From Niastella soli (GTDB lineage: Bacteria; Bacteroidota; Bacteroidia; Chitinophagales; Chitinophagaceae), in NCBI RefSeq assembly GCF_017742245.1, contig NZ_JAGHKO010000024.1, positions 186,001 to 250,000 of the forward strand: 64,000 bases of DNA, in the 5' to 3' direction. Made by a program: the position numbers and the translations under genes. How positions within the stretch are numbered: the stretch's first letter is position 1; the number at the start of each line of letters is the position of its first letter. The notes beneath the pieces are model-generated. The model worked only from the letters and a program-made list of their open reading frames with translations, made no database searches and was not told where the DNA came from. Shown piece after piece: positions 55,189 through 63,787 of the stretch.

Positions 55189-57663
55189 CTAGTTCCATTT
55201 ATTGCTTGTTCTGTTCCAGGAAGTGATTCCTATTTTAAACTGCACCGGGTTACTGAATTTATTGGCGGCAGAACCTACCACATATACGCCCAGCTTGAAT
55301 TTACTCAGGGGATTAAAAGGCCACTTAAAAACCCTTTCAATACCTGCAAAGGTCTCTATATACTGTAAAGACCGTTCCGGCGCTATCAAAAAACCGCCCC
55401 CGGCCACTTCCCGCAGCTGCAGCTTTTTCAATAGGGGGATTTTGTTAATAAGCGCACCATTGAATTCATGTAAAAAATGCCCCTGGTAAAACCGCCTGAA
55501 AACAGGGAAAGTAGAATCAAGCGCCTGAAATGCTTCCTGTGGGTTCATAAAAAGAAGGGGGTCGCCCCGGCGCTGAAATTTATAATCAACCAGCCGCAGG
55601 TCTTTTGTATTGATAAAACTGCCGGTGCGCACGCTGTAGTTGCTGATACCGGCCAGCCCCAGTTTTATTTCCTGTTCTATCCCAAACTCCAGGTAATCGA
55701 AATTTACTTTACTGTTCATAATTCCGGGTAACCCCTTGCGCAGGGAAGCATAAAAAGTAGGCCATGCCGACCCCAGAATGATCTTCTCCCTTGGTTCCCG
55801 GATGTAGCGCTGCCGGGGCGTATAGGCCAGCCTGATCTTACCATAAGTAGCATTGTAAGGTTCAAAATCAACGGCATGGTTATCTTTAAGCACATCCCCA
55901 AACAAACTATCAGTCAGCGAATTTGTTGCATAATCGCTTACCGAACGGCGAAAGGCAATTTCAAGATCGGTATACAGGAACAACCCATTCAGCAATTCTA
56001 TTTCGTGACCAATTCCCAACCCATTATCCAGGTATACATTGCTGCGTTTTATCTGATTGATCCAGGCATCGCCCTGATAAATAAGCCGGAACTGCCGGCC
56101 GGCGCTGACCTTAAGGATACCCCGATTGAAAGGATTGTATAAATATCTTACTGATAAGCTTCCATTGATATCGTGGTTGCGAATGCCATAACTGACATTC
56201 GGATCTATCCAGATGCCTCTGCGCGAAGGAAATCGCTTACTATAAAATATCATGGCCATAATACGGGTACCGCCAAACTGAAGGGGCTGGTACAAGCCGG
56301 GCAGGGGAGGCAGCGACCAGTGCCGTTCTTTTTCGTGGTCATTGAATTCCTGACCACTCCACAACCATTTCTTCCAGGTTAATTTGTTGATCACCCGGTC
56401 TAATGAATCGAGGTATACTTTTGTATGCCGGGCACGATAGATACTGTCTTTGTAATGAATGAACCGGACTTCTTTTTCTGTCAATGGTTCTGTTCTGTTA
56501 TTCTCCCAGAAGGTGCTGTCTTTTTCATAGGCCTCCTGTGCTGTGGAGCTTATCTCTACACCAAAATATTTTCTATCAAACTGCTTATGTAATTCAAAAT
56601 CCTTATAGGTAGCAATGGTAATACCTGATTTTTTGCCTTTATTGCTTTTTGAATAATAGGTGAATTGCTGGCGGGTGATCATCCAGGTTGTATCGGCTAC
56701 CTGTTCATACTGTTGATCAACTTCAAAAAAGTCGTATTCGGGCAAATGGTAATTGGGAAATTTCAGGCGGGTATGGGTGATCACCCAAATACTATCGGCA
56801 ATGGTTATTTCTCCTTCTACCGTAGCATTACTGATCTGGCGCGGTTTAACACTGATCACATATGATTTATGCGGGCCCACTCGTTCCGTTCTTACCAGTC
56901 TGAAACGATACGCCAGCAATCCGCTATAACTGATGGGTGACAGGAATGGGGTTTCAGACAATGCCCGGGTTTTAATGAGGTTGTTGTAAAAATTGAAATC
57001 GCCCTGGGTGGTAGATAAAAAAAATAACCCTTCTGTATTGCCCCGGCGTTTTACTCCCAGCCGCTCCTCTTTGCTGGCCTGTGACGATCGATCGAGCTGT
57101 AACACAATTTCAGCCATAGCCATTCTATCCAGTTCGGGATTGGTATTTTCAGAAACAACCGGCAGGGTATCGTTCTTTGCCAACTTTTTCTTTCCTTTTA
57201 GCTTCAGCGAATCTTCCTGTACAGCTTTGATGTACACCATACAGGAATAAGGCCCGGCGGCCGATTGAATGGCCTCCTTTTTCCGGATCACCTGGCGGAT
57301 GATCTCTTCCGACCGGTCGCGTGTTTTTCCTTTCACCACCACTTCGGATAGCCCTTTGGAATCATCTGGCTCCATGATTATGTTTTGTAAATAGTCAGTC
57401 TTTTGAATGATGATGGTGATTACCTGACTTTTATAACCGATCATACTGATCACCAGGTCGTATTTGCCGGGGTCCAACTCCAGCTCATAAGTCCCATTCT
57501 CTTTGGTGACCACGCCATGCTTCCAGCCTTTAACCTGAATAGAAGCAAAAGCCAGTGGTTCCAGCCTGGTGTTTGTTATTTTTCCATGAACTTTATACGA
57601 TTGCCCAACAGCGTAGGAGGAAGTGAGGCCAATAAGGAAAAGCAATAGTATAGTTCGGTTCAT
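55189..57663 (-). CDS. DUF5686 outer-membrane protein with carboxypeptidase-regulatory-like domain
   Basis: 824 residues. Signal peptide MNRTILLLFLIGLTSSYAVG, regulatory-like beta domain at about 22-100 (VHGKITNTRLEPLAFASIQV, VISMIGYKSQVITI), then the long DUF5686 region with a predicted C-terminal beta-barrel (segments such as LGIGHEIELLNGLFLYTDLE and RRGDPLLFMNPQEAFQ) ending FKIGITSWNR. Such proteins are Bacteroidota-specific outer-membrane proteins of unknown role, related in architecture to TonB receptors but lacking a plug. It stands alone. Confidence 0.85.
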   Translation of the reverse strand: MNRTILLLFLIGLTSSYAVGQSYKVHGKITNTRLEPLAFASIQVKGWKHGVVTKENGTYELELDPGKYDLVISMIGYKSQVITIIIQKTDYLQNIIMEPDDSKGLSEVVVKGKTRDRSEEIIRQVIRKKEAIQSAAGPYSCMVYIKAVQEDSLKLKGKKKLAKNDTLPVVSENTNPELDRMAMAEIVLQLDRSSQASKEERLGVKRRGNTEGLFFLSTTQGDFNFYNNLIKTRALSETPFLSPISYSGLLAYRFRLVRTERVGPHKSYVISVKPRQISNATVEGEITIADSIWVITHTRLKFPNYHLPEYDFFEVDQQYEQVADTTWMITRQQFTYYSKSNKGKKSGITIATYKDFELHKQFDRKYFGVEISSTAQEAYEKDSTFWENNRTEPLTEKEVRFIHYKDSIYRARHTKVYLDSLDRVINKLTWKKWLWSGQEFNDHEKERHWSLPPLPGLYQPLQFGGTRIMAMIFYSKRFPSRRGIWIDPNVSYGIRNHDINGSLSVRYLYNPFNRGILKVSAGRQFRLIYQGDAWINQIKRSNVYLDNGLGIGHEIELLNGLFLYTDLEIAFRRSVSDYATNSLTDSLFGDVLKDNHAVDFEPYNATYGKIRLAYTPRQRYIREPREKIILGSAWPTFYASLRKGLPGIMNSKVNFDYLEFGIEQEIKLGLAGISNYSVRTGSFINTKDLRLVDYKFQRRGDPLLFMNPQEAFQALDSTFPVFRRFYQGHFLHEFNGALINKIPLLKKLQLREVAGGGFLIAPERSLQYIETFAGIERVFKWPFNPLSKFKLGVYVVGSAANKFSNPVQFKIGITSWNRTSNKWN

Positions 57664-57935
57664 GCAGGTGTTAGGGTTGTAACTTTAAAGTACACCGTTC
57701 CCGCATGAAGGAAAAATGGCAGTAATTACTTTAGTTTGAATTTAACAGTTTAGCTTTTTAGTTCATAAGTGCCACGATTCGAAACCGTGGCATCCTTAAG
57801 CGGCAAAAGTGAGCCACCTTGATAGCACCTTAATTGCTTCTCGGATTCCGAGGACCCATTGAGGTACTTTCGAGGACCCAAAGAGAAGGATCCGAGGAGG
57901 CAAAGAGAAGGAAGAAAAAACCATCACAGGATTTC

Positions 57936-58036
57936 GACCATTCGTCCCACCACTTTCCTCAAACCGTCCCACCAAAATTAAAATCTCCGAGGAAAAATGA
58001 CCATTCGTCCCACCGTTTTCCTCGGACCGTCACACC
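57936..58036 (+). repeat. Two 38-bp direct repeats
   Basis: GACCATTCGTCCCACC then CTTTCCTC or TTTTCCTC and ACCGTCCCACC or ACCGTCACACC, at 57936-57973 and 57999-58036 with a 25-nt spacer. The copies differ at a handful of positions, all in the second half. Two copies only, so not a CRISPR array. Confidence 0.65.
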
Positions 58037-58195
58037 GGTTTCGTATAGCCCGTCACATATTGAAGCTATCGGATAGAGTTAATGGGTAGCTTTGTATTCG
58101 CATGCCAACTAAACGGAGTTTATCGGCCTGCTGCCAGGCTTCGCTTCAACAGCATGTGGTAGTTCTTTGACTCATTGGGCATTAATGACTTATTA

Positions 58196-58219
58196 TGACA
58201 CAAGCAGACGCTTAAGTCA
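58196..58219 (+). repeat. Dispersed 24-nt hairpin repeat, copy D
   Basis: TGACACAAGCAGACGCTTAA plus GTCA. The outer stem is TGAC/GTCA where copy A has TGGC/GCCA, a compensated change. Outer arms extend further: AATGACTT at 58183 faces AAGTCATT at 58213. Confidence 0.65.
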
Positions 58220-58285
58220 TTGAGGAACTTTGATCTAAAGGTCTAATAAACTAAAAAAAAGCAGCCAGGTCCATGAATTCAATAA

Positions 58286-58921
58286 TTACTTTGCCTTATC
58301 CAAAGCCATTTTAGCAGCTAATCCGGTAAGTACACTCGCCATAAACCATTTCTGCACCCGTATCCATTTGGGATTGGCTGAAAACCACCGGGCGACCTTA
58401 GCCGCCACCAACACAATTATAAAGTTAATAGTAAAGCTTACCATGATCTGCACAAGACCTAGTGTTAAACTTTGGGTGAATACGGAGCCATAACCGGGTT
58501 TTATGAATTGAGGAAAAAAGGATAAATAGAAAACAGCCACTTTAGGATTGAGCACATTGGTAAAAAAGCCCATACGGAATAATTTAACCGGCGTATCGGC
58601 CTTAAGATCGGTACGGGGCTCAAATACATTTTTACTGCCTGGTTTTATTGCCTGCCAGGCCAGGTACAACAGGTATATTACACCGGCAGTTTTTAAAATG
58701 GTATACGCATAGGGTATAGTAAATAGCACTGCGGTCAGGCTAAACGACACCATAAGAATATGAAACAGGAAACCACAAATAACACCAGCCAGAGAGATCA
58801 GTCCGGCCTTGCGACCCTGTGTTATAGAGCGGGAAATAAGATAGATCATATTGGGTCCCGGACTTATCACCAGTCCGAAGGCAGCCAGCGCAAAAAGCAG
58901 GAGATCACTAACAGGGATCAT
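58286..58921 (-). CDS. LysE-family amino-acid exporter
   Basis: 211 residues from MIPVSDLLLFALAA; 30 upstream codons are left out because a perfect -7 box (58939-58946) lies inside them. LysE/RhtB hallmarks: the first helix with GLVISPGPNMIYLISRSITQ, GVICGFLFHILMVSFSL, and FRMGFFTNVLNPKVAVFYLS in the middle. About six membrane helices. It should export amino acids or homoserine-type compounds through the inner membrane. A small gap of 93 nt separates it from the lipase-like gene on the same strand. Confidence 0.9.
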   Translation of the reverse strand: MIPVSDLLLFALAAFGLVISPGPNMIYLISRSITQGRKAGLISLAGVICGFLFHILMVSFSLTAVLFTIPYAYTILKTAGVIYLLYLAWQAIKPGSKNVFEPRTDLKADTPVKLFRMGFFTNVLNPKVAVFYLSFFPQFIKPGYGSVFTQSLTLGLVQIMVSFTINFIIVLVAAKVARWFSANPKWIRVQKWFMASVLTGLAAKMALDKAK

Positions 58922-58938
58922 GTTGTTGGGATTTCCAA

Positions 58939-58946
58939 CAAATGTA
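58939..58946 (-). promoter_or_regulatory. Candidate -7 box TACATTTG for the LysE gene
   Basis: The minus strand reads TACATTTG, 18 bases before the ATG at 58921. This supports the internal start and a promoter separate from the lipase-like gene upstream. Confidence 0.45.
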
Positions 58947-59014
58947 CTTATGAAAACGGAGTTGTAATTAGGCCAATTTGTGAAAAGCAGATAGGCCAAT
59001 TCACAACACATAAC

Positions 59015-59938
59015 TTACGCTATCGGGATGCCATACCTTTTTGCCTGTGTTCTAATAAACTGGTCTGCTTCGTTACTTCCATCCGCACAAACCTGGTCCA
59101 TTTTCTTTCCCAATTGTTTCACGAGTGCAGGATTATTGATCAGAGAGATAGGCCCTTCTTCCGTTTGCACATCAATATTAGGCAGACAGGAAGAATCGCC
59201 AAAGGCAGACACTTCATTGGCTTTGGTAACAAATGAGCCGCCAATACCGCCATGTGAGGTATAAAAGAAACGTTCTTCGGCATGGTCAACACCAATATAT
59301 TTAAGCGACGTATTACCAAAATAAGTTCTTGATTTAACATCAGGGTGACGGCGGGCATGCGCTACGAATTTCACATTTTCCACGCTCATCCCATCCAGAC
59401 AGCCTTCGCGGTCAACCGAATCATATAAGCCCATAAAGTACACGCGTACCAGTGGACTTAACATTCTGGCCAAAGTGGTTACGGCTAATCCACCGCGGCT
59501 ATGGCCGATCAATACGACCCGTACATCATCGACAGTAAGTGGTTGGTGCGCCAGCATCTGTTGCGTTACAGTTACCGGTTTGCGGTAGGTGACAGAATAG
59601 CCGTGACTGGCCATATAATGCTGGGTGGTGCGTTCCTGGTTCTGCATACAACTGTTCACATCAAAAAGCTCCAGTGGTTTAATGGACTGGCTGCGTATAG
59701 CGGGAAAAAGGGAGCCTATGCGTTGATAAATAAAATCCAGCGTTTCCTGTACAATGGGTTCGGTATCGCTTCCGGTAACTACATTGGAAGGACCGTTATA
59801 CCAGCGCCGGTCAATATCCATAGCACCATAATGAACATCACGAATAAATTTAAAGGTGCTGCTGTTGCTTCCATCTTTATACATCCATTCACGGGAGCCC
59901 GTGCCATCTATACCAACAATGATATATCTGTTATTCAT
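59015..59938 (-). CDS. DUF2235/Tle1-like lipase, candidate T6SS effector
   Basis: 307 residues, no signal peptide. The motif order is that of DUF2235 (Tle1-type) phospholipases: an N-terminal strand with VGIDGTGSREW, the nucleophile elbow GHSRGG with S147 (145-150), the acid after a strand in FMGLYDSVD (D173), and a late His in FYTSHGGIGGSF (H229), equivalent to the GVHSDIGGGY-type region. This is an alpha/beta hydrolase that would act on membrane lipids. It is divergent from tssE-tssF-tssG, 300 nt away, and lacks a secretion signal, as expected of T6SS effectors. It could equally be a house lipase. No cognate immunity gene is evident. Confidence 0.75.
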   Translation of the reverse strand: MNNRYIIVGIDGTGSREWMYKDGSNSSTFKFIRDVHYGAMDIDRRWYNGPSNVVTGSDTEPIVQETLDFIYQRIGSLFPAIRSQSIKPLELFDVNSCMQNQERTTQHYMASHGYSVTYRKPVTVTQQMLAHQPLTVDDVRVVLIGHSRGGLAVTTLARMLSPLVRVYFMGLYDSVDREGCLDGMSVENVKFVAHARRHPDVKSRTYFGNTSLKYIGVDHAEERFFYTSHGGIGGSFVTKANEVSAFGDSSCLPNIDVQTEEGPISLINNPALVKQLGKKMDQVCADGSNEADQFIRTQAKRYGIPIA

Positions 59939-60238
59939 GAGAAAGGTTTGATTAATGGTGACTGGGTATTCTAAAAAACGGATAGTGACGTGCCTAACAA
60001 GGTTATAACGTCAATCCCTGATTGGCAACAAATTTTACACCAATTTCAGAAATTTATTTTAATTTAAACATCTGAATATTCAAACGGCACGTAAATTGGT
60101 TATAAATATTTGCGCATTGAATATTTTTTTATCCTAATTTCGTTTTGCTGCACTGAGAGCATGATCAAGACATTCCCCTTTTGACACGCTTCACTGGTTG
60201 CGTTGACTCGTCTACCCAATACATTAACAATTAAGATC
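59939..60238. other. Divergent promoter region of lipase-like gene and T6SS operon
   Basis: 300 nt, AT-rich. A TAATTTCG word at 60135-60142, one base off the TAnnTTTG consensus, lies about 100 nt ahead of tssE and may be its promoter. No strong hairpin. Confidence 0.4.
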
Positions 60239-60673
60239 ATGCGGCTAAAGTATTATACCTTACCATTGGACCCTGAATTACTGATGCAAAAGAAAGAGCA
60301 TCCTGGTTGTTCCTTAAAACAATCGGTAGGTCATCACCTTCACCTGATCATTACGACAGCCTTTGGTGAAATGCAAAGTGATGTTGACTTTGGTAATTCC
60401 ATCTGGGATCATGATTTTGATAATCTTACAGCCCGCACCAGACAACAGGAATGGATGAAAGAATCCCTGTTAAAAGCCATTCGCAAACATGAAAAAAGAC
60501 TGGATGGCATTAAAGTAGATGTATTGGTTAAACAGGAAGAAGTAAACGCACTTACAACAGAACGACGCGTTAAAAAACGCCTCGACATTAATATTACCGC
60601 CCGACTCACGGCTACCAGCGAAGACATTACTTTCCGCGACAGCTTTTTTGTGAGCCCGTTATCATATAGTTAA
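60239..60673 (+). CDS. tssE: T6SS baseplate wedge protein TssE (gp25-like)
   Basis: 144 residues from MRLKYYTLPLDPEL; 12 codons further upstream are not typical. The GPW/gp25 pattern is visible: KQSVGHHLHLIITTAFGEMQ, DFGNSIWDHDFDNL and IRKHEKRLDGIKVDVLVK. TssE forms part of the contractile-tail baseplate wedge and helps start sheath assembly in the cytosol. It is the first gene of the visible T6SS unit, followed 99 nt later by tssF. Confidence 0.87.
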   Translation: MRLKYYTLPLDPELLMQKKEHPGCSLKQSVGHHLHLIITTAFGEMQSDVDFGNSIWDHDFDNLTARTRQQEWMKESLLKAIRKHEKRLDGIKVDVLVKQEEVNALTTERRVKKRLDINITARLTATSEDITFRDSFFVSPLSYS

Positions 60674-60772
60674 TTATTGCCTGTCCGAATGAATTTATTC
60701 AGGCGGGATACAGGCCCTGGTCATTAGCAATCTGGTTATATGCAATAGCCAGTAACATACTTATTATATACA

Positions 60773-62641
60773 ATGGAAAATCGGGAACAAATAAAGAACC
60801 GGATGATGAAAACGGCTGCCCGCCTGTGGGGTTATCCGGAAGATGAATCTGAATCATCTTTCGACCCGCTGGTGAATGTGCTGTTCTCCGCCACAGCATT
60901 GGAGCTGGAAAAGATCTCCAACGAGGTACACGCATCACGCGCCCGTTTGCTGGAACGAATGGTGCAGTTATTATCACCGGAAGTGTTGTGTGGCCCGCTG
61001 CCGGCACATGGTATATTGCATGCAAAGTCAATTGAGGATGCTGCGTGGCTGAAGGAAAGCGATCAATTCTTTAGCTCACAGAAAAAAGGCGCCAATTATG
61101 AAAACGGGTCAGACGCCACCGGCTATAGAGATTTTTTCTTTACATCAACCGGTCCCTTTCAATTAAACACTGCCGCTGTAAGTTACCTTGCCACCGGGCA
61201 TCAGTTATTCCGGTATCGCGAAATGATCTCCAAAGAAGTGATCACACATTGTTTACCCGGCAGAGAACTGGAACAACGGGTTTTATGGATCGGCCTCACC
61301 GGTCCCCGGATTAAACTGCACAACACCCAATACTATTTCGAGATCAGAAATGAAGTAAACAAAGAATTATTCTATAAAAACCTGGCCGATGCCCGCTGGT
61401 TTTATGGCGAACAGGAAATGGAGGTGGTACCCGGATATAACCAGGAAAATATTAGCGGCGAGCACCTGAACATAGAGCAATTGCTCATCAGAAAGAATAC
61501 GGCTTCCTGGAAATTAAAGGAGTTTGTAAACGCCTATTACAAACCAAAATTCATTACCATTCGTCAGCTTGAGAAATCCGTTGCTGAACAGGAAGGCTGG
61601 CCATCGGAATTGCTACAGGCATTTGATAAAAAGGAATTGCAATCGTTACAGGCAGACAAAGTACATTGGCTGAAAATACAATTCCCCGAAAATATTGCCA
61701 CCTCTGTATTACAGGATGTGATATGTCATGTCAACTGTTTTCCAGTAATAAATTGCAAGCTGCATGAAACAATGCACCACATGCACGACATCCTGAATAT
61801 TGTACCCATGTATACCAACGATATTTTCTTTGACCTGCATGAGATTGCCGATCAGGATGGGCATGTATTTAATACCCGCGATCTTGAAAAAACCGCACAA
61901 ACCCAGCTGACAATGATCCTGCGGCAGGGCGGCATTGGCCGCTTTGATGAACGAGATGCCACTATGATCATTGAGAACATTGTGCAATTATTAAGTGATG
62001 AAAGCGCTGCATTTTCTGTGCTGGGCAGGGATTTTCTCTCAGGGGAGTTAAAGAATTTACAACAGATCATTTATAAGCTGGAACAGCAAATGATCACCCG
62101 GGAACTAAACCGGGAGTATACGCCCTTCCTGGTAGTGCGAAAAGAAAACAATTCACAGCTAAACAACCTCACCATCGCATACTGGAGCACCGCTGGGGAA
62201 CAGGGTAATGACATAAAAGCAGGCACCACCCTGCAATCGTACAAAACAAACAGTATGTACCATGCTGATTGTACATTGATCACTACAACCATTGGGGGCC
62301 GTAACCGGTTGAGCGCCTCAGAAAGTATTACAGCCTATAAATCGGCCTTGCTTTCGCGTGACAGGTTGATCAGCCTGGAAGATATAAAGATCTTCTGCCG
62401 CCTGCAAATGGGCAATACAGCAAAACATATAACAGTAAAAAAAGGGGTGATGGTACCCCGGCAGGTTTCACAGGGTTTTACCAGGACCATCGACGTAACC
62501 ATCAAGCTGAACCGGAAAGATTTTATGGATGCACAGGACAAAAACCAGCTACAGTATTGGAAGGATAGTTTGGTATTGAAGTTGTCTACGAAATCGGCTG
62601 GTTTAACACCTTTCAGAGTATTTATTGAACAGGAGAATTGA
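60773..62641 (+). CDS. tssF: T6SS baseplate subunit TssF
   Basis: 622 residues, the usual size. N-terminus NREQIKNRMMKTAARLWGYP with FDPLVNVLFSATALELEKIS and HASRARLLERMVQLLSPEVL matches Bacteroidota TssF, including the PLPAHGILHAK segment that follows. TssF with TssG and TssE builds the wedge complex that links the sheath to the membrane complex. The neighbours tssE and tssG support the call. Sequence divergence from the proteobacterial TssF is expected for T6SS-iii. Confidence 0.9.
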   Translation: MENREQIKNRMMKTAARLWGYPEDESESSFDPLVNVLFSATALELEKISNEVHASRARLLERMVQLLSPEVLCGPLPAHGILHAKSIEDAAWLKESDQFFSSQKKGANYENGSDATGYRDFFFTSTGPFQLNTAAVSYLATGHQLFRYREMISKEVITHCLPGRELEQRVLWIGLTGPRIKLHNTQYYFEIRNEVNKELFYKNLADARWFYGEQEMEVVPGYNQENISGEHLNIEQLLIRKNTASWKLKEFVNAYYKPKFITIRQLEKSVAEQEGWPSELLQAFDKKELQSLQADKVHWLKIQFPENIATSVLQDVICHVNCFPVINCKLHETMHHMHDILNIVPMYTNDIFFDLHEIADQDGHVFNTRDLEKTAQTQLTMILRQGGIGRFDERDATMIIENIVQLLSDESAAFSVLGRDFLSGELKNLQQIIYKLEQQMITRELNREYTPFLVVRKENNSQLNNLTIAYWSTAGEQGNDIKAGTTLQSYKTNSMYHADCTLITTTIGGRNRLSASESITAYKSALLSRDRLISLEDIKIFCRLQMGNTAKHITVKKGVMVPRQVSQGFTRTIDVTIKLNRKDFMDAQDKNQLQYWKDSLVLKLSTKSAGLTPFRVFIEQEN

Positions 62642-62823
62642 GTTAACAGGTTAAAGGTTGATAAAACAAACTAAGGATACGAAGTACGAGGCAGGAGGTA
62701 GATTAGAACTATACGAGCCGAAGGCGAGAAGAGGTTTTCTTCATTGCCGATTGCCGAAAGAGAGTCTCGAATGTTATGAGCCCTTTCACGTTTTACGTTT
62801 CACGAAGTATTCATCATTGACTA
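62642..62823. repeat. Repeat scrap inside the T6SS operon
   Basis: 182 nt between tssF and tssG. GATACGAAGTACGAGGCAGG (from 62677) is a purine arm of the dispersed family; ATTGCCGATTGCCGAAAG near 62740 matches the element at 28694; TTTTACGTTTCACGAAGTAT follows. Such a spacer is unusual inside an operon and points to insertion of repeat DNA. It shows no terminator. Confidence 0.6.
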
Positions 62824-63759
62824 ATGACAAGACATCAAGCCATAGATACATTCTTAAACGAGCTGTCGGGCAACCTGCACGATATAAAAGCGGAGGTGTT
62901 GGTTAACCACGCATTACAAAATAATGTGCACCCCGATGATTTTGTAGTGTTGAACGACGGCCGTTTTTACCGGGAATATCGGACCGACGTATATGCCATT
63001 AACAAAATAGAAGATGCCTGGTTGTATCAGTTATTACAGCTTAAGTTATCACGCTCCGGTTTATATGACCTGGTACCCGAAGGGCTTTTTCACCAATCAC
63101 ATACCGGCACCAAATCGAATTCCGCTGCCGAACTGGCTGCCCAAAGCCGTATAGACCGGAAAAAAGAAATGGCCGCCAGAAAGTTCTTTCAACCCATTGA
63201 GAACAGCCTTTTCAGACAACGGGTGTTTTTGGAACAGGAAGAGGAAAACCTGCTGGCCGGCATGGACAATGGTTTGTTGAACGACTACTTTTTTACCTTC
63301 TGGGAATTTCCCGAAGGGCTTAATAAAACGGCGGCCATGTTGCTGGTATTGCTGTTACCCTATGCACACACCATTGCCGGAGATCCTGCACTTATGCAAA
63401 AGTGCCTGGAAGTACTGTTACAGGAAAATGTAACCATTGAACAGGTAACTCCTGCAGTTTGCATAGCGCCGGGCAAAGACAATAGTCTGGGTATGGGCGA
63501 ACTGGGCAATGACCTTGTATGCGGACAAACCTTTTTAGAAGATTTTCCCTGTTTGCAATACAATATTGGTCCTTTACAACAATCGAGACCGGTTGATTAT
63601 GTCACCGGTGGTGACAATGATCTGTTGCTGCAGGTATTCAACAATTATTTTGCACCGGCAGAAGCAGATATCCTAATAAACGTAGAAGTTGATCGTACCC
63701 GTGCTTTAGTAGAACTGAATGCAGACGAAAGCCCCATTCTGGGTTTTGCTGCCATTTAG
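62824..63759 (+). CDS. tssG: T6SS baseplate protein TssG-like
   Basis: 311 residues. The start MTRHQAIDTFLNELSGNLHD, the repeated ALQNNVHPDDFVVLNDGRFY region and the later YDLVPEGLFHQ with AARKFFQPIENSLF are the Bacteroidota TssG pattern, which differs from proteobacterial TssG. TssG binds TssF in the baseplate wedge. Position after tssF supports this. The C-terminus (ADILINVEVDRTRALVELN) is complete. The call rests more on order and size than on a diagnostic motif. Confidence 0.78.
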   Translation: MTRHQAIDTFLNELSGNLHDIKAEVLVNHALQNNVHPDDFVVLNDGRFYREYRTDVYAINKIEDAWLYQLLQLKLSRSGLYDLVPEGLFHQSHTGTKSNSAAELAAQSRIDRKKEMAARKFFQPIENSLFRQRVFLEQEEENLLAGMDNGLLNDYFFTFWEFPEGLNKTAAMLLVLLLPYAHTIAGDPALMQKCLEVLLQENVTIEQVTPAVCIAPGKDNSLGMGELGNDLVCGQTFLEDFPCLQYNIGPLQQSRPVDYVTGGDNDLLLQVFNNYFAPAEADILINVEVDRTRALVELNADESPILGFAAI

Positions 63760-63787
63760 CCAATATAAATAAATAGAACCTTATAAT

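Larger units (their letters stand above)
57664..58285. other. Repeat-rich gap between DUF5686 and LysE genes
   Basis: Carries a 7-bp hairpin TGCCACG/CGTGGCA (57770-57792), the two 38-bp direct repeats (57936, 57999) and hairpin copy D (58196). A frame at 57834-58076 runs through the repeats and is not a gene. Confidence 0.55.

Noticed and set aside
57936-58036. CRISPR array
   Set aside because: Only two imperfect repeats with a single spacer and no cas gene in the window.
57834-58076. 80-codon frame after the DUF5686 gene
   Set aside because: It is made of the 38-bp direct repeats and GAGGAC/AAGAGAAGG words.
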